Below the pieces are notes generated by a model. That model saw only the letters and a program-made list of their open reading frames with translations. It did not search any database and was not told the DNA's origin. From Catellatospora vulcania (lineage in GTDB: Bacteria > Actinomycetota > Actinomycetes > Mycobacteriales > Micromonosporaceae), in the NCBI RefSeq assembly GCF_009720385.1, contig NZ_WARX01000020.1:1-64000 (forward strand): a stretch of 64,000 nucleotides of DNA. The letters run 5' to 3'. Made by a program: the position numbers and the translations under genes. Below, in pieces: positions 23,979 to 32,869 of the stretch (position 1 is its first letter; every line of letters starts with the position of its first letter).

Positions 23979-24078
23979 GCCTGTGCCTCGTTTCCTGCGC
24001 GGCCGGCCAGGGGCGCGGTCCGCGTGGTGCCGCCGGACGCCGCCGCGTGGGCGGTGCCGGAATGTCCGTCGTACCCGG

Positions 24079-25377
24079 TCATGCCGTCGCCTGGCGGTGC
24101 GCCGCCGACAGCGCGGCGGCCAGGATGTCCAGGCCCTCCTTGGCCTCGGCCTCGGTCAGCGTCAGCGGCGGGCCCATCCGGATCACGTTGCCGTAGAGGC
24201 CGCCCTTGCCGACCAGCAGGCCGTTGGCCTTGGTCTCCTCCAGCACCCGCAGCGCCAGCTCGGGAGCCGGGTCTCCGGTGCCCGGCCGGACCAGCTCGAA
24301 CGCCAGCATCAGGCCCTTGCCGCGCACCTCCGCCACGATCGGGGAGTCCAGGCCGCGTACGCCGGCGTGCAGCACCTCGCCGACCCGGGCCGCGTTGGAC
24401 TGCAGGTCGTGGGACAGCACGTAGTCGAGCACCGCCTGGCCCGCCGAGGCGCTGATCGGGTTGCCGCCGAACGTGTTGAACGAGACCGCGTTCAGGCAGT
24501 CCATGATCTCGGCGCGGGCCACCACACCGCCCAGGGTGAAGCCGTTGCCGATGCCCTTGGCGAAGGTCAGCATGTCCGGCACCGCGTCGTGGGCCTGGTA
24601 GCCCCAGAAGTGCTCGCCGGTGCGGCCCCAGCCGGTCTGCACCTCGTCGGAGACCCACAGGATGCCGTGCTCGTCCAGCACCTCCTTGATCGCCTTGAAG
24701 TAGCCGTCGGGCGGTGCGACGAAGCCGCCCACGCCCTGGATCGGCTCGGCGATCAGGCAGGCCACGTCGCCCGCGGTGGTGGTGGCCAACACCTCGCGGA
24801 GGTCGGTCACCGAGCGCGCGATGAACTCCGCGTCGGACAGCCCCGCGAACACGCCGCGCAGCCGGTCGCCGGAGTGCAGGTAGCTGACGTTCACCGGGGA
24901 CAGCGAGGTCGCCGACCAGCTGCGCTGGCCGGTCACCGCGAGCGCCGCGAAGCTGCGGCCGTGGTAGCTGTTGCGCATCGCGAGGATCTGGTTGCTGCGC
25001 CGGTACTGGGTGGCCAGCAGCAGGGCGGTGTCGTTGGCCTCGGTGCCCGAGTTGGCCAGGAACACCTTCGCGTCCGGGATGCCGGACACCTTCGCGATCT
25101 TCTCCGCCAGCTCGACCTGCTTGCGGATCAGGTAAAGCGTCGAGGAGTGCGCGATGCCTTTGTCGAGCTGGCGGCGCACCGCGTCGGAGATCTCCGGGAT
25201 GTCGTACCCGATCATGTTGGTGAGCACGCCGCCGAAGAAATCAAGGTACGTGCGCCCCGACGCGTCGGTGACCCGGCAGCCCGAACCGGACACCAGCTCG
25301 ATCGGCTCGGCGTACAGCGGGTTGATCCAGTTGGGCATGACAGCGCGGTGGCGGTTGAGCAGTTCGTCGGTGCTCAT
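24079..25377 (-). CDS. Class III aminotransferase (PLP), AGXT2/beta-alanine-pyruvate type
   Basis: 432 residues. PLP-dependent fold type I with VFLANSGTEANDTALLLA, the DEVQTGWGRTG segment after ILWVSDE, and the PLP lysine in MLTFAKGIGNGFTLGG. Context with mmsA and a PucR regulator suggests beta-alanine or beta-aminoisobutyrate as donor, hence pyrimidine or valine breakdown; GABA or ornithine cannot be excluded. The start at 25377 has an ACGTG-rich leader and a weak ribosome-binding site; the 179 bp before it show nothing definite. Confidence 0.85.
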   Translation of the reverse strand: MSTDELLNRHRAVMPNWINPLYAEPIELVSGSGCRVTDASGRTYLDFFGGVLTNMIGYDIPEISDAVRRQLDKGIAHSSTLYLIRKQVELAEKIAKVSGIPDAKVFLANSGTEANDTALLLATQYRRSNQILAMRNSYHGRSFAALAVTGQRSWSATSLSPVNVSYLHSGDRLRGVFAGLSDAEFIARSVTDLREVLATTTAGDVACLIAEPIQGVGGFVAPPDGYFKAIKEVLDEHGILWVSDEVQTGWGRTGEHFWGYQAHDAVPDMLTFAKGIGNGFTLGGVVARAEIMDCLNAVSFNTFGGNPISASAGQAVLDYVLSHDLQSNAARVGEVLHAGVRGLDSPIVAEVRGKGLMLAFELVRPGTGDPAPELALRVLEETKANGLLVGKGGLYGNVIRMGPPLTLTEAEAKEGLDILAAALSAAHRQATA

Positions 25378-25556
25378 GGGCTAACACGTCCTTCGGCGGG
25401 CGGTATACGGCTGTGTGTCAGATCACCCTGGACGCTCCCAGCTCCGGCTGCCCCGGGCAAGCTACATCCTGCCAGCCGCCGCCGCGTCCGCCTGACAGGT
25501 CGTCAACCCGAGGGAGTACGCGCCGGGCGCCTTGCCTAAGAATCGAAGGTTTCGGC

Positions 25557-27419
25557 CTAGCCCCGCAACGCGTCCCGAGCCAGCAGCGCCACGTGCAGTG
25601 ACAGGCACACCTGCACCGAGTCCAGGTCTACTCCAAGAATGCGCTCGATCCGGGCCAGCCGCTCGTAGAAGGCGGGCCGGGACAGGTGCGCCGCGCCCGC
25701 GGCGATCGACTTGTTGCGCCCGTGCTCCAGGAACACCCGCAGCGTCGGCAGCAGCGCGTCCTTCGGATGCTCGGCGTCGTACGCGAGCAGCGCCCCGAGC
25801 TGGCGCTCCACGAACGTCTGCAGCCGCGGCTCGTCCCGCAGCAGGTGCAGCAGGCCGGGCAGGCCCACGTTGGGCAGCCGCTGCACGGCCGGGCCGGTCG
25901 GATCATGCCGGGCCGCCTCGGCCACCTGGCGCGCCTCGACCAGCGAGCGCCGGGCCTCGCGCAGGCTGTCCACGCCCGAACCCGCCGCGATCAGCAGCGT
26001 GTCGGCCCGTCCCCGGCGCAGCGCGGCGGCGAAGGACTCCAGCGCGGGCTCCTCCTCCCCGCGCACCGCCAGCAGCGCCCCCACCGCACGATCGTCGACG
26101 GCGCTGGTCAGCCCGGTCTGCTTGGCCTCGCGCAGCGCCTGCGACACGGCGTCGGCCAGGTCGCGCAGCGCGGCCTGACCGGCCTCGGTGCCCGCCGCCA
26201 GCGACTCGTCCCGGTGCCGGACCACCACCCCGACCAGGCGGCGGCGCTCCAGCTGGATGCCCAGCGCGGCGGCCCGCAGCGCCACCTCCGACACCGGCAG
26301 ACTGTGGTCGAGCAGCGCCGACAGCAGGGTGCCGTGCAGCTGCCGCTCCAGCCCTTCAGCGTCGCGGCGGATCAGCCGCCCCAGCGCCAGCGTCGACGCG
26401 GCCCGCTCCAGCAGGATCGTCAACCGCGTCGGAGGTGTCGCCGAGGGCGCGGCCAAGCCCGCATCCGGCTCCTCCCACGAGGCGTCCCGACCCGGCGCCG
26501 CACCGGCCCCCGGGCGATCGGCGGGTGCCCCCGGTCCGCCCGCGCGCCCGGACCCCGCGCGCTCTGCCGAGCCTGCCCCTGCCAGGTGCTCAGCCGGCGC
26601 CGGCCGGGTCACGCCCGGCCCGGCGTCCGCCGGGGCGTCCCCGCCACCGGAGGCCGCGAAGCCCTGCGCCGTGCCCGACGCGGGCCAGCGCAGCAGTAGC
26701 CGCCCCCAGTCCTGCCCGCGCGCCCCGACCGGGGTCACCAGCCAGCCGGTGTCCGGGTCGTAGCCGGTCCGGCCGCTGCCCGACGGCTGCGCCTTGACCC
26801 GCCGGGAGTGCTGTTCCCAGCCGTCCAGGAGCATCTCCGCGCGGTCCCCGGCCGCGTCGTAGGCCAGCACCTGCCGGGCCAGGTTCTCCAGCACCACGGG
26901 GCAGCCCGCGAGCTGCGCGGCCTGGTGCACCACCTCGGCGGGCTCCGCGCCCTCCACGCTCAGCTCGGTGAAGCGCTGGTGGATCTGCTCGGTGGCCCGC
27001 AGCTCAGCCAGCTGCGCGTCCACGATCAGCGCGTGCACCGCCTCGGTGATCTGCACGAACGGGGTGGGCCGGCGCAGCTCGATCAGCGGCATCCCGGCCT
27101 TCTGCGCGGCGGCCGCCATCACCCGCGGCACGCTCGCCGTGTACCGCCGCCCCAGCTCCACGATCAGCCCGGCCACGCCGACCTCGGCCAGGTCGTTGAC
27201 GAAGGCGCGCACGCCCGCGTCGTCGGCGGGCAGCCCGATGCCGGTGGTCAGCACCAGCTCGCCGCCGCGCAGCAGGGTCGCGATGTCGGGCACCTCCGCC
27301 GAGTGCACCCAGCGCACCGGCCGGTCGAGCCCTGACTCCCCCGCGACCAGCCGGGGCGCGCCGATCCGCACCGAGTCCAGCGCGATCACCTCACGCACCG
27401 TCGGGAACACCGCGGTCAC
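25557..27419 (-). CDS. PucR-family transcriptional regulator
   Basis: 620 residues. N-terminal PucR domain (TVREVIALDSVRIGAPRLVAG..., ~1-125), a GAF-like middle, and C-terminal PucR helix-turn-helix (TLRVFLEHGRNKSIAAGAAHLSRPAFYERLARIERILG). A low-complexity Gly/Ala/Pro insert of roughly 75 residues, around 260-335, breaks the middle region and is unusual. Known members respond to purine or amino-acid catabolites. It probably controls the downstream aminotransferase and mmsA genes. Confidence 0.85.
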   Translation of the reverse strand: MTAVFPTVREVIALDSVRIGAPRLVAGESGLDRPVRWVHSAEVPDIATLLRGGELVLTTGIGLPADDAGVRAFVNDLAEVGVAGLIVELGRRYTASVPRVMAAAAQKAGMPLIELRRPTPFVQITEAVHALIVDAQLAELRATEQIHQRFTELSVEGAEPAEVVHQAAQLAGCPVVLENLARQVLAYDAAGDRAEMLLDGWEQHSRRVKAQPSGSGRTGYDPDTGWLVTPVGARGQDWGRLLLRWPASGTAQGFAASGGGDAPADAGPGVTRPAPAEHLAGAGSAERAGSGRAGGPGAPADRPGAGAAPGRDASWEEPDAGLAAPSATPPTRLTILLERAASTLALGRLIRRDAEGLERQLHGTLLSALLDHSLPVSEVALRAAALGIQLERRRLVGVVVRHRDESLAAGTEAGQAALRDLADAVSQALREAKQTGLTSAVDDRAVGALLAVRGEEEPALESFAAALRRGRADTLLIAAGSGVDSLREARRSLVEARQVAEAARHDPTGPAVQRLPNVGLPGLLHLLRDEPRLQTFVERQLGALLAYDAEHPKDALLPTLRVFLEHGRNKSIAAGAAHLSRPAFYERLARIERILGVDLDSVQVCLSLHVALLARDALRG

Positions 27420-27537
27420 CGCGGTCCCGCCGCGGCGTCGCGCCCGGCACGTCTACAACAGCTGGCCATTCCCCGACCTCGACAGCCCTATGGTGCGTTC
27501 AGCCTATCCACGCCGCCGCGCCGCCCCGGCCACCCGG

Positions 27538-27981
27538 TCACGAAGCTGCCGTCTCCGCCTGCTGGTACCGGTCGGCCAGATGGCGCAGCAGCACCAGCGG
27601 GAGCACCCCCAGCCCGTTCAGCAGAGCGCCGTACCACAGCCCCAGGCCGCCCTGGTACACCGTCAGCCCCGACGCGGCGACGGTGGCCGTCCACCACACG
27701 TCGGCGACCGCGATGCCCGGCAGCAACCGCCGCGGCGCACGGGCACGCCATTCGGGCTCGTCCGGCGGGACGCCGCGGCGCCGTTCCCACCAGGCCGATG
27801 CCGTCCCGAAGGCCGCGAAGAAGATCCAGACGGAGAGGAACATCGGCCAGCTGAACGGGCCCGGCTCCGAACCGAGGACGGCGATCAGCACCACGAGCAG
27901 GAGATGCATCGCCCCGACCAGGGCCAGCACCTCCACCGGCACCACCCACCAGCCGATACGCCGCCCGAGCCTGGTCAGCAC
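27538..27981 (-). CDS. Hypothetical integral membrane protein
   Basis: 147 residues from GTG 27981 (CGGGGGA before it). Four hydrophobic segments: WWVVPVEVLALVGAMHLLLVVLIAV, SWPMFLSVWIFFAAFGTAS, DVWWTATVAASGLTVYQGG and ALLNGLGVLPLVLLRHL. The basic cytoplasmic loop between the second and third is Pro/Arg-rich. No family recognised. It precedes pucR in the same direction but is 118 bp away. Confidence 0.6.
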   Translation of the reverse strand: MLTRLGRRIGWWVVPVEVLALVGAMHLLLVVLIAVLGSEPGPFSWPMFLSVWIFFAAFGTASAWWERRRGVPPDEPEWRARAPRRLLPGIAVADVWWTATVAASGLTVYQGGLGLWYGALLNGLGVLPLVLLRHLADRYQQAETAAS

Positions 27982-28064
27982 GGCGTCCCCCGCCTCGGAG
28001 ATTCATGACGCGCAGTGTAGGCAGTGGCAACCATCGCGCGCAGACCCGGCCGCGCGGCAACCAT

Positions 28065-28126
28065 GATCTGTTTTTGTGGACGCCGGACGCTGTCATGGCA
28101 ACGTCCGGCGTCCACAAAAACGGATC
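28065..28126. terminator. 25-bp-arm inverted repeat after the RNA methyltransferase gene
   Basis: Arms 28065-28089 and 28102-28126 pair over 25 bp with a single G-U wobble and a 12-nt loop containing TGTCATGG. It is located 27 bp beyond the methyltransferase stop (minus strand) and upstream of the membrane-protein start. The flanks contain T5/A5 runs, so it could terminate in both directions. Confidence 0.8.
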
Positions 28127-28152
28127 TTGCGAGCGGTGCGGGCCGGGCCGGG

Positions 28153-28950
28153 TCAGGCGGGGTCGTCGCGGGTGAGTTCCCAGCAGGCGACGGCCGTGGC
28201 GGCGGCCACGTTGAGGGAGTCGACGCCGCGGCGCATGGGCAGGCGCACCCGTACGTCGGCGGCGTCCAGGGCGTGCCGGGACAGGCCCGGCCCCTCCGCG
28301 CCCAGCAGCAGCGCCGGGCGCAGCCGCTGGGTGTCGGTGAGCCGCTGCATCGGCACCGCGTCGGCGGCCGGGGTCATCGCCAGGATGGTGTATCCCGCGT
28401 CCCGCACCTCCGACAGCGCCTGCGGCCACGGGTCGAGCTTGGCGTACGGGATCGCGAACACCTCGCCCATGCTCACCCGCACACTGCGCCGGTAGAGCGG
28501 GTCCGCGCAGGTCGGCGAGAGCAGCACGGCGTCCACGCCGAGCGCCGCCACGCCCCGGAAGATCGCCCCGATGTTGGTGTGGTTGTTGATGTCCTCCAGG
28601 ATCACCACCCGCCGCGCCGCGGCCAGCACGTCCGAGGCGAGCAGTGCCGGCTGGCGGTGGAAGCTGGCCAGCACCCCGCGGTGCACGTGGAAGCCGGTGA
28701 CCTGCTCCAGCACCTCCGGGTCGGCACCGTAGACCGGCGCGCCGTCGAGATCGGCGACCTGCCCCGCGCGCTTGGCCTCGACCAGGAACGACCGCGGCCG
28801 GTAACCGGCCCGCAGCGCCCGCCGCAGCACCAGCTCCCCTTCGGCGATGAACAGCCCGTGCGGCGGCTCCCAGCGCGTACGCAGCTCGACGTCGGTCAGC
28901 GCCCGGTAGTCGGCGATGCGTTCGTCGCCCGGATCCGTGATCAGTTCCAC
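28153..28950 (-). CDS. TrmH/SpoU-family RNA 2'-O-methyltransferase
   Basis: 265 residues from GTG 28950; the longer frame from 29052 has an Arg/Pro-rich, atypical head. SPOUT motifs: motif 1 NHTNIGAIFRGVAALGVDAVLL, motif 2 LLLGAEGPGLS, motif 3 LPMRRGVDSLNVAAATAVACWE. An N-terminal L30e-like substrate-binding domain is present (GLFIAEGELVLRRALRAGYRPRSFLV). Uses SAM to methylate ribose of tRNA or rRNA; the exact target cannot be deduced. Confidence 0.85.
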   Translation of the reverse strand: MELITDPGDERIADYRALTDVELRTRWEPPHGLFIAEGELVLRRALRAGYRPRSFLVEAKRAGQVADLDGAPVYGADPEVLEQVTGFHVHRGVLASFHRQPALLASDVLAAARRVVILEDINNHTNIGAIFRGVAALGVDAVLLSPTCADPLYRRSVRVSMGEVFAIPYAKLDPWPQALSEVRDAGYTILAMTPAADAVPMQRLTDTQRLRPALLLGAEGPGLSRHALDAADVRVRLPMRRGVDSLNVAAATAVACWELTRDDPA

Positions 28951-29108
28951 GTCCCGATTCTGCCGTCCTGGGCGGCGCGGCCCGGCGGCGACACCGGGCT
29001 TGGGGCGTTCGGCTCCGCCGGAAGGTAGGATCGGCCACCGCCGCCCGTCCATCGGCCGTCTGCCCTGACCCGCTCAGCCGGTCGGACGTCCCCAATCCCG
29101 AGGTATCC

Positions 29109-29846
29109 ATGAAGAGCACCGCTCCGAAGATCACCGTGGTCGTGCCCACGTACAACGAGCGCGACAACCTGCCGAAGCTCGTCGACCTGCTGGCCGCACT
29201 GCCGGTGGCGAACCTGCACGTGCTGGTGGTCGACGACAACTCGCCGGACGGCACGGGCGAGGTCGCCGACAAGCTGGCCGTCGACGGGCCCGTCCCGGTC
29301 GGGGTGCTGCACCGCACGGCCAAGGACGGGCTCGGCCGGGCCTACGTGGCGGGCATGACCCAGGCGCTGGACGAGGGCGCGGACATCGTGATCCAGATGG
29401 ACGCCGACCTGTCCCACCCGACGACGGCGATCCCCGCCATGCTGCAGACGCTGGCGGAGACCGACGCGGCCGTCGTACTCGGCTCGCGCTACGTCGCGGG
29501 CGGGGCGGTCGCCAGCGACTGGCCGTGGCACCGCAAGGCGCTGTCGGCCTGGGCGAACTTCTACGTCAACACGATCCTGCGGCTGCGGGTCAAGGACGCC
29601 ACCGCGGGCTACAAGGCCTGGCGGGCGGCCACCCTGCGCGCGATCGACGTCGCGTCGGTGCAGAGCAACGGGTACGCCTTCCAGGTGGAGATGAACCACC
29701 GCGTGGTACGCCGCGGCCTGCGCATCGCCGAGGTGCCGATCAAGTTCGAGGAGCGCGAGGAAGGCGTCTCCAAGATGAGCCTCGGCGTGCAGATCGAGTC
29801 GGCGCTCGTGCCGTGGAAGCTGCTGATGGGGCGCGACCCGCGCTGA
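29109..29846 (+). CDS. ppm1: Polyprenol-phosphate mannose synthase (GT2)
   Basis: 245 residues. Glycosyltransferase family 2: VVVPTYNERDNLPKLVDLL, nucleotide-binding LVVDDNSPDGTGEVAD, catalytic DADLSHP, and the C-terminal NGYAFQVEMNHRVVRRGLRIAEVPIKFEER typical of Dpm1/Ppm1. It transfers mannose from GDP-mannose to polyprenyl phosphate for protein O-mannosylation and lipomannan. The lipoprotein acyltransferase domain fused in M. tuberculosis Ppm1 is absent, as is usual outside slow-growing mycobacteria. Confidence 0.9.
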   Translation: MKSTAPKITVVVPTYNERDNLPKLVDLLAALPVANLHVLVVDDNSPDGTGEVADKLAVDGPVPVGVLHRTAKDGLGRAYVAGMTQALDEGADIVIQMDADLSHPTTAIPAMLQTLAETDAAVVLGSRYVAGGAVASDWPWHRKALSAWANFYVNTILRLRVKDATAGYKAWRAATLRAIDVASVQSNGYAFQVEMNHRVVRRGLRIAEVPIKFEEREEGVSKMSLGVQIESALVPWKLLMGRDPR

Positions 29847-29859
29847 CCCGGGCACACGA

Positions 29860-29892
29860 GAAGGGGCCGGCAGCCAGGCTGCCGGCCCCTTC
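29860..29892. terminator. Bidirectional intrinsic terminator
   Basis: A perfect 16-bp stem: arms 29860-29875 and 29877-29892. It is followed by TTTCG on the plus strand and flanked by CACGA/TCGTG pairing. It separates the convergent ppm1 and SPFH genes. Confidence 0.9.
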
Positions 29893-29906
29893 TTTCGTGC
29901 CGTCCG

Positions 29907-30914
29907 TCACTCCTTGGGGAGGCGGCTGGTCTCGATCTCGATCTCCTTGACGGCCGCGGCCGCCTCCGCCGCCAGCCGCTGCGCCTCGGCCTCGGCCTCG
30001 GCGCCGGACTCGCGGGCGGCCTCGGCCGCCTCCGGGTCGCTGCGCAGGCCGCCGAAGGTCGACGCGATGCCGTCGAGCGCCTTGGTCAGCTCGACCGGGA
30101 CGATCCACAGCTTGTTCGACGCGCCGGCCGCGATCTGCGGGAGGGCCTGCAGGTACTGCCAGGCCATCACCTTGTTGTCGGGCGAGGACACGTGGATGGC
30201 GTCGACGACCAGCTTGATCGCCTTGGCCTGGCCCTCGGCCTGCAGGATGCGGGCCTGGCGGTCACCGTCGGCACGCAGCACCGCCGCCTGCTTGTCACCC
30301 TCGGCCGTGAGGATCTGCGACTGCTTGACGCCTTCGGCGTTGAGGATCGCGGCACGGCGGTCACGCTCGGCGCGCATCTGCTTCTCCATGGAGTCGCGGA
30401 TGCTCGGCGGCGGCTCGATCGCCTTGATCTCGACACGGGTCACCTTGACGCCCCAGCGGCCGGTGTTCTCGTCGAGCACCGCCGACAGCTGCCGGTTGAC
30501 CTCCTCGCGGCTGGTCAGCGACCGCTCCAGGTCCATCGAGCCGATGACGTTACGCAGGGTGGTGACGGTCAGCTGCTCGATCGCCTGCAGGAAGTTGGCG
30601 ATCTCGTAGGTGGCCCGCACCGGGTCGATGACCTTGAAGTACAGCACGGTGTCGATGGAGACCACCAGGTTGTCCGACGTGATCACCGGCTGCGGCGGGA
30701 AGCTGACGACCTGCTCGCGCAGGTCGACCTTGGTCCGCACGGCGTCGATGAACGGCACCAGGATGTTCAGACCCGGGGTCAGCGTGCGGTTGTACTTGCC
30801 GAGGCGCTCGACCACGTCGTTGCGCTGCTGCGGCACGATCTTGACCATCTTGATCAGCGTGATCAGGACGATCAGCGCAATGATGGCCACCAGGGCGGTA
30901 ATAAAAGTCTCCAT
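29907..30914 (-). CDS. SPFH/band 7 (stomatin-like) membrane protein
   Basis: 335 residues from ATG 30914, which overlaps the nfeD stop as TGATG; GGAGG five bases upstream fixes this start. One N-terminal membrane helix (FITALVAIIALIVLITLI), then an SPFH domain (VVERLGKYNRTLTPGLNILVPFIDAV), then a long coiled coil (QMRAERDRRAAILNAEG and Glu/Gln/Ala repeats), and an acidic Ala/Glu tail. Forms oligomeric membrane scaffolds. Its pairing with NfeD is conserved in prokaryotes. Confidence 0.9.
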   Translation of the reverse strand: METFITALVAIIALIVLITLIKMVKIVPQQRNDVVERLGKYNRTLTPGLNILVPFIDAVRTKVDLREQVVSFPPQPVITSDNLVVSIDTVLYFKVIDPVRATYEIANFLQAIEQLTVTTLRNVIGSMDLERSLTSREEVNRQLSAVLDENTGRWGVKVTRVEIKAIEPPPSIRDSMEKQMRAERDRRAAILNAEGVKQSQILTAEGDKQAAVLRADGDRQARILQAEGQAKAIKLVVDAIHVSSPDNKVMAWQYLQALPQIAAGASNKLWIVPVELTKALDGIASTFGGLRSDPEAAEAARESGAEAEAEAQRLAAEAAAAVKEIEIETSRLPKE

Positions 30915-31348
30915 CAATCCCTCCAGACCAGCGCCGTCGCGCCGTCCACTTTCACTACCCGGACCCGGTCACCCGGGACATACGACTTCGTGGCGTCGTA
31001 CGGCCGGGCCCGCCAGAGCTCGCCGCCGATCTTGACCAGGCCGTTGTCGGCGTCGACCCGCTCCACGACCAGCGCGTCGGAGCCTTCGGTGACCGACAGC
31101 CCCATCGAGGCGGCGTCAGCATCCTGCCGGAACCAGCGGTGCTTCATCCAGGGGCGCACCACCGCCAGCGAGAGGACGGACACCACGACGAACGCGATGC
31201 CCTGGACCCAGCCGGGCGCCCCGGCAAGACCCACCAGCGAGGCGACGAGTGCGCCGGCAGCAAGCATCAGCAGCACGAACGTGCCGGTGAAGAGCTCCGC
31301 GATCACCGCCACCGCTGCGAGGAGTAGCCACCACATCCAATCTTCCAC
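30914..31348 (-). CDS. NfeD-family membrane protein
   Basis: 144 residues from GTG 31348. Three hydrophobic segments (MWWLLLAAVAVIAELFTGTFVLLMLAAGALVA region and IAFVVVSVLSLAVV) are followed by an NfeD OB-fold (GSDALVVERVDADNGLVKIGGELWRARPYD). It is translationally coupled to the SPFH gene downstream. It is a short NfeD without the serine protease part, as in operons where the partner is stomatin-like. Confidence 0.9.
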   Translation of the reverse strand: MEDWMWWLLLAAVAVIAELFTGTFVLLMLAAGALVASLVGLAGAPGWVQGIAFVVVSVLSLAVVRPWMKHRWFRQDADAASMGLSVTEGSDALVVERVDADNGLVKIGGELWRARPYDATKSYVPGDRVRVVKVDGATALVWRD

Positions 31349-31545
31349 GAGCTGATCGTGTCACGCTCGCGCCAGTGATGGGGGCCCTGGATCTCCTCGT
31401 CCGTTCGGCCAGATCCGGAGGTACGCGCAGCCAGCCGCGGTAACGCCTTGGCCTGGACGCCGTTGTCCGCATAGGTTGTCCAGCGCAGTTGGCAGCGCAC
31501 GAGGCGGTTTACCACGCCGGCGGGTGCGCACAGGGTGGAGTGACG
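31349..31545. other. 197-bp divergent intergenic region
   Basis: Lies between divergent nfeD and the serine hydrolase. It has two copies of TTGTCC 15-20 bp apart around 31460-31480 but no clear paired -10, and no long inverted repeat. Must hold both promoters; I cannot define them. Confidence 0.4.
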
Positions 31546-32862
31546 ATGACGCTGAACACGCAGACCGCGGCACGCTTCGACGAGCTGGTCGCCGGCGCCC
31601 AGGCGCAGGGGCGTACCCCCTGCCTGGTGGCGGCCGTGGTGCGCGACGGGCGACCGGCCCACCTGGCCGTGGCCGGCACGGACCCGGCCACCGGGGCCGC
31701 GCCCACCGGCGACACCCAGTTCCGGATCGGCTCGATCAGCAAGACGCTGACCGCGGTGCTGGTGATGCAGCTGCGCGACGAGGGCGCGCTGTCCCTGGAC
31801 GACCTGCTCTACCGGCACCTGCCCGGCACCCCGGTCGGCAGCGCGATCACCATCCGGCAGCTGCTCGGCCACATCTCCGGCCTGCAGCGCGAGCCCGACG
31901 GCCTGTGGTGGGAGCGGCACGACGGCCCCGACCTGGACACCTTCCTCGCCGCGCTGACGCCGGACAAGCTGGCCTACCCGCCGCACCGCGCCTACCACTA
32001 CTCCAACCTGGCCTACGGGCTGCTCGGCGCGGTCGCCCACAAGCTCACCGGTCTGCACTGGACGGAGCTGGTCACCAAGCGGCTGCTGGAGCCGCTGGGC
32101 ATGACCCGCACCAGCTACCGCGAGGTCGAGCCGTTCGCCCGCGGCTACGTGGTGCACCCGTGGCACGGCACGCTGCACGAGGAGCCGCGCACCGACGCCG
32201 GCGCGATGGCCCCCGCCGGGCAGCTCTGGTCCACCGCCAACGACCTGCTCAAATGGGCCGCATTCCTGGCCGAGCCGGACCCGGCGATGCTCGCCCCGGC
32301 GACCCTGGCCGAGATGTGCGCCCCGGTGGTGATGACCGATCTGGACGCCTGGACCACCGGCCACGGGCTCGGCCTGGAACTGGTCCGCAGCGGCGAGCGC
32401 ATCTTCGCCGGGCACGGCGGCTCGATGCCCGGTTACCTGGCCCACCTGTGGACGCACCGGCCCAGCCGGACCGGCGTGGTCGCCTTCGCCAACGCGTACA
32501 CGCTGCACGGGCGGCGCATGGCCGACCTCAGCCGGCAGCTGCTGGCCGACGTCCTCGACGCCGAGCCGGACCGCCCGGCCCCGTGGCAGCCGCAGCCCGC
32601 CGGGCAGCCGCACGAGCTGGAGGGGACCTGGTGGTGGATGGGCCGCGAGTTCGCCGCCCGCTTCGACGCCGCCGCGGGCGAGCTGGTCTTCACCCCGGTC
32701 ACCGTGCCCGGCACCCCGTGGCGGTTCACCACCGCGGGCGCGGACGTGTGGCGCTGCCACAGCGGCAGCAACGACGGCGAGGTGATGCGGGTGCGCCGCG
32801 ACGCCGACCGCACCCCGGTGGAACTGGACATCGCCACGTTCCTGCACACCAGGCAGCCCTGA
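31546..32862 (+). CDS. Serine hydrolase, class C beta-lactamase/DD-peptidase fold
   Basis: 438 residues from ATG 31546 with GGAG five bases before. Active-site motifs of the beta-lactamase-related family: SxxK in FRIGSISKTLTAVL, YxN in YHYSNLAYGLLG, and HGG in IFAGHGGSMPG. There is no signal peptide from this start, so it is probably cytoplasmic, as for many actinobacterial esterase-like members. The C-terminal ~100 residues form an added beta-domain (HELEGTWWWMGREF). Substrate unknown. It converges on the ternary-system operon, with only 7 bp between. Confidence 0.85.
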   Translation: MTLNTQTAARFDELVAGAQAQGRTPCLVAAVVRDGRPAHLAVAGTDPATGAAPTGDTQFRIGSISKTLTAVLVMQLRDEGALSLDDLLYRHLPGTPVGSAITIRQLLGHISGLQREPDGLWWERHDGPDLDTFLAALTPDKLAYPPHRAYHYSNLAYGLLGAVAHKLTGLHWTELVTKRLLEPLGMTRTSYREVEPFARGYVVHPWHGTLHEEPRTDAGAMAPAGQLWSTANDLLKWAAFLAEPDPAMLAPATLAEMCAPVVMTDLDAWTTGHGLGLELVRSGERIFAGHGGSMPGYLAHLWTHRPSRTGVVAFANAYTLHGRRMADLSRQLLADVLDAEPDRPAPWQPQPAGQPHELEGTWWWMGREFAARFDAAAGELVFTPVTVPGTPWRFTTAGADVWRCHSGSNDGEVMRVRRDADRTPVELDIATFLHTRQP

Positions 32863-32869
32863 CCCGCGG

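Noticed and set aside
28065..28126. CRISPR-like repeat
   Set aside because: Single palindrome; no direct-repeat and spacer periodicity anywhere in the window.
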